DNA of 7,187 nucleotides, from assembly GCA_903932705.1 (NCBI GenBank), contig CAIZHC010000285.1, positions 1 to 7,187 of the forward strand. The letters run 5' to 3'. Below, in pieces: positions 6,228-7,187 of this stretch. The notes below the pieces were generated by a model. The model ran no database searches. It was not told the origin of the DNA and saw only the letters and a program-made list of their open reading frames with translations. The DNA comes from an uncultured Actinomycetes bacterium. Lineage in GTDB: Bacteria > Actinomycetota > Actinomycetes > Nanopelagicales > Nanopelagicaceae. Positions within the stretch are counted from its first letter, which is position 1; each line of letters starts with the position of its first letter. The translations under genes and the position numbers were made by a program.

Positions 6228-7013
6228 ATGAAGCAGCAACCGAATTCCGACTTAATTAATGAACTCCTAACGCTTGCATTAGGTATCGCTCAAAAAGCCG
6301 GAGAGCTGCTTACCAATCGACCAGATACATTTGATATTAATCAGAAGAGTTCTGCCCGAGATTTTGCAACGCATATGGATCATGCGAGTGAGAAGCTCAT
6401 TGTCCGAGAAATTCTTGAGGCGAGACCTAACGATGGAATCATTGGTGAAGAGGGTGCGGCTAGAACATCGACCTCGGGAATTACCTGGGTCATTGATCCG
6501 ATTGATGGAACCGTTAATTATTTTTACAATCTGCCTGGCTGGAACATCAGCATTGCAGCCAAGGATGAAGGGGGAGTTCTGATAGGCGTTGTTTATGCGC
6601 CAACTTTGAACTCTCTCTGGCGCGCAAGCCGCGCCGGTGGCTCCTTCCTCAATGACCGGGCTATCCATGTGTCGCAGGCAGATGCCTTGAGCGACTCCCT
6701 GATAGCCACTGGATTTTCATATGACTTAGCCGAGCGGGTTCGCCAAGGCGAGTTCATCGCATCCCTGATCCCTCGGGTTCGAGACATCAGGCGCAACGGA
6801 GCTGCTGCTGTCGACCTCTGCCACGTGGCCAGCGGCGCGATTGATGGGTATTTCGAGACTGGCCTGAAGGAGTGGGATTTGGCGGCTGGCGGGCTGATTG
6901 CACGGGAGGCTGGAGCTCTGGTAACGGGTCGAAATGGCCAGCAGGCGGGGGAGGCGATGGTTATTGCCGCCGGACCTGCGCTTCATGCCCTGCTTACGAC
7001 CGAAATTGGCTAG
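6228..7013 (+). CDS. Inositol-monophosphatase-family phosphatase
   Basis: Mg2+-dependent, Li+-sensitive-type phosphatase, 261 residues, probably cytoplasmic. All family motifs are visible: an N-terminal K40-x4-D45...T48...D51 segment; IGEEG with metal ligand Glu74; WVIDPIDGTVNY at 87-98 with Asp90, Asp93 and Thr95; RRNGAAAVDLC at 188-198; and WDLAAGGLIAREAGA at 216-230 with metal ligand Asp217. Members act on inositol-1-phosphate, histidinol phosphate, fructose-1,6-bisphosphate or PAP. Sequence alone does not decide which, so suhB, impA and hisN are all possible names. In Actinobacteria an inositol phosphatase could feed myo-inositol to phosphatidylinositol or mycothiol, but no pathway partner is in the window. 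The start is supported by a TTGCGA-17-TAGATT promoter 6 nt upstream of the ATG. The stop overlaps the rplS -35. Confidence 0.93.
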   Translation: MKQQPNSDLINELLTLALGIAQKAGELLTNRPDTFDINQKSSARDFATHMDHASEKLIVREILEARPNDGIIGEEGAARTSTSGITWVIDPIDGTVNYFYNLPGWNISIAAKDEGGVLIGVVYAPTLNSLWRASRAGGSFLNDRAIHVSQADALSDSLIATGFSYDLAERVRQGEFIASLIPRVRDIRRNGAAAVDLCHVASGAIDGYFETGLKEWDLAAGGLIAREAGALVTGRNGQQAGEAMVIAAGPALHALLTTEIG

Positions 7014-7035
7014 CCCTGCCCGTCTATGGCAAGAT
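7006..7035 (+). promoter_or_regulatory. rplS promoter
   Basis: TTGGCT (7006-7011) is followed by an 18-nt spacer and CAAGAT (7030-7035), preceded by the TGG extension at 7027-7029. The 12-mer TGGCAAGATACG (7027-7038) is identical to the one at the parC start. Predicted transcription begins near 7042, leaving a leader of about 60 nt before the rplS ATG. The -35 overlaps the last codons of the IMPase gene, so rplS is probably driven independently of it. Confidence 0.55.
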
Positions 7036-7091
7036 ACGACCTTCAGCAAGATTCAATATTTAGCGGGGTCACTTAAAAGGCTCCCACAAGC

Positions 7092-7097
7092 AAAGGA
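7092..7097 (+). promoter_or_regulatory. Ribosome binding site of rplS
   Basis: AAAGGA lies 5 nt before the ATG at 7103. Apart from the ambiguous GCAGGA before the phosphodiesterase gene, this is the only clear Shine-Dalgarno in the window. That fits a highly expressed ribosomal-protein gene with a leader. The rest of the 89-bp gap between the IMPase stop and rplS holds no open frame or convincing terminator hairpin. Confidence 0.75.
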
Positions 7098-7102
7098 TTA
7101 CC

Positions 7103-7187
7103 ATGAACGTTTTGGATGCGGTCGATGCCGCTTCGCTCAAAAAGGGCATTATCAACTTCCGCTCTGGCGATGAGATCAAGGTCCACG
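7103..7187 (+). CDS. rplS: 50S ribosomal protein L19, 3' end missing
   Basis: Large-subunit ribosomal protein at the interface with the 30S subunit. Only the first 28 codons are present: MNVLDAVDAASLKKGI, then INFRSGDEIKVH. These match the L19 N-terminus, with its MNVLDA(L/V)DA opening and the F(R)xGDxxKVH segment that begins the beta-barrel. The reading frame is still open at the window edge. A good AAAGGA site at 5 nt fixes the start. Family members are about 110-120 residues, so roughly three quarters lies beyond the edge. The rplS neighbours to the right (often trmD, rimM and rpsP upstream, or lepB and rnhB downstream, in other bacteria) cannot be seen, and the gene to its left here is the IMPase. 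Confidence 0.93.
   Translation, partial: MNVLDAVDAASLKKGIINFRSGDEIKVH

Noticed and set aside
1..7187. CRISPR array, insertion sequence, tRNA/rRNA, toxin-antitoxin or defence island
   Set aside because: No repeated spacer-like units, transposase motifs, tRNA-like cloverleaf or defence domains were seen on either strand. All sizeable intervals are filled by the seven genes.

Overview
The window looks like a piece of a compact, mid-GC actinobacterial chromosome. The best lineage marker is sepH, an FtsZ-regulating division gene confined to Actinobacteria. The topoisomerase subunit, phosphodiesterase and inositol-phosphatase-family proteins also resemble actinobacterial families as I remember them. 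Base composition is close to 50% GC by eye, intergenic gaps are 0-90 bp, neighbouring genes overlap, and several genes have -10 boxes placed for leaderless transcription. A streamlined freshwater actinobacterium (the acI / Nanopelagicales type) would fit, but that placement is inference. I see no RNA gene, insertion sequence, phage gene, CRISPR array or origin.

Layout from left to right: (1) the 3' part of an OafA-type membrane acyltransferase with a C-terminal SGNH domain (+, cut by the left edge). (2) A type IIA topoisomerase subunit A of the actinobacterial ParC-like family (-), which ends where the breakage-reunion core ends and has no DNA-wrapping C-terminal domain. Its stop codon abuts that of the acyltransferase. 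(3) An alkaline-phosphatase-superfamily phosphodiesterase (+), diverging from the topoisomerase gene across 40 bp. (4) sepH (-), overlapping the 3' end of the phosphodiesterase gene by 26 bp. (5) A 12-helix MFS transporter (-), upstream of sepH in the same direction. (6) An inositol-monophosphatase-family enzyme (+), diverging from the MFS gene across only 15 bp. (7) The first 28 codons of rplS, ribosomal protein L19 (+), cut by the right edge.

The genes are mostly housekeeping (chromosome topology, division, translation, phosphate-ester metabolism) and do not form one pathway. The most interesting signals are regulatory. The 15 bp between the MFS and IMPase genes hold a 9-bp palindrome that gives each strand a TANNNT box exactly 6 nt before its ATG, so this looks like a bidirectional leaderless promoter. 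parC and rplS share an identical 12-mer carrying an extended -10 (TGG-CAAGAT), and sepH has a related TGG-CACTCT box 6 nt before its GTG. The main protein-level oddity is the topoisomerase IV-like A subunit reduced to its catalytic core. I found no clear new multi-gene system.
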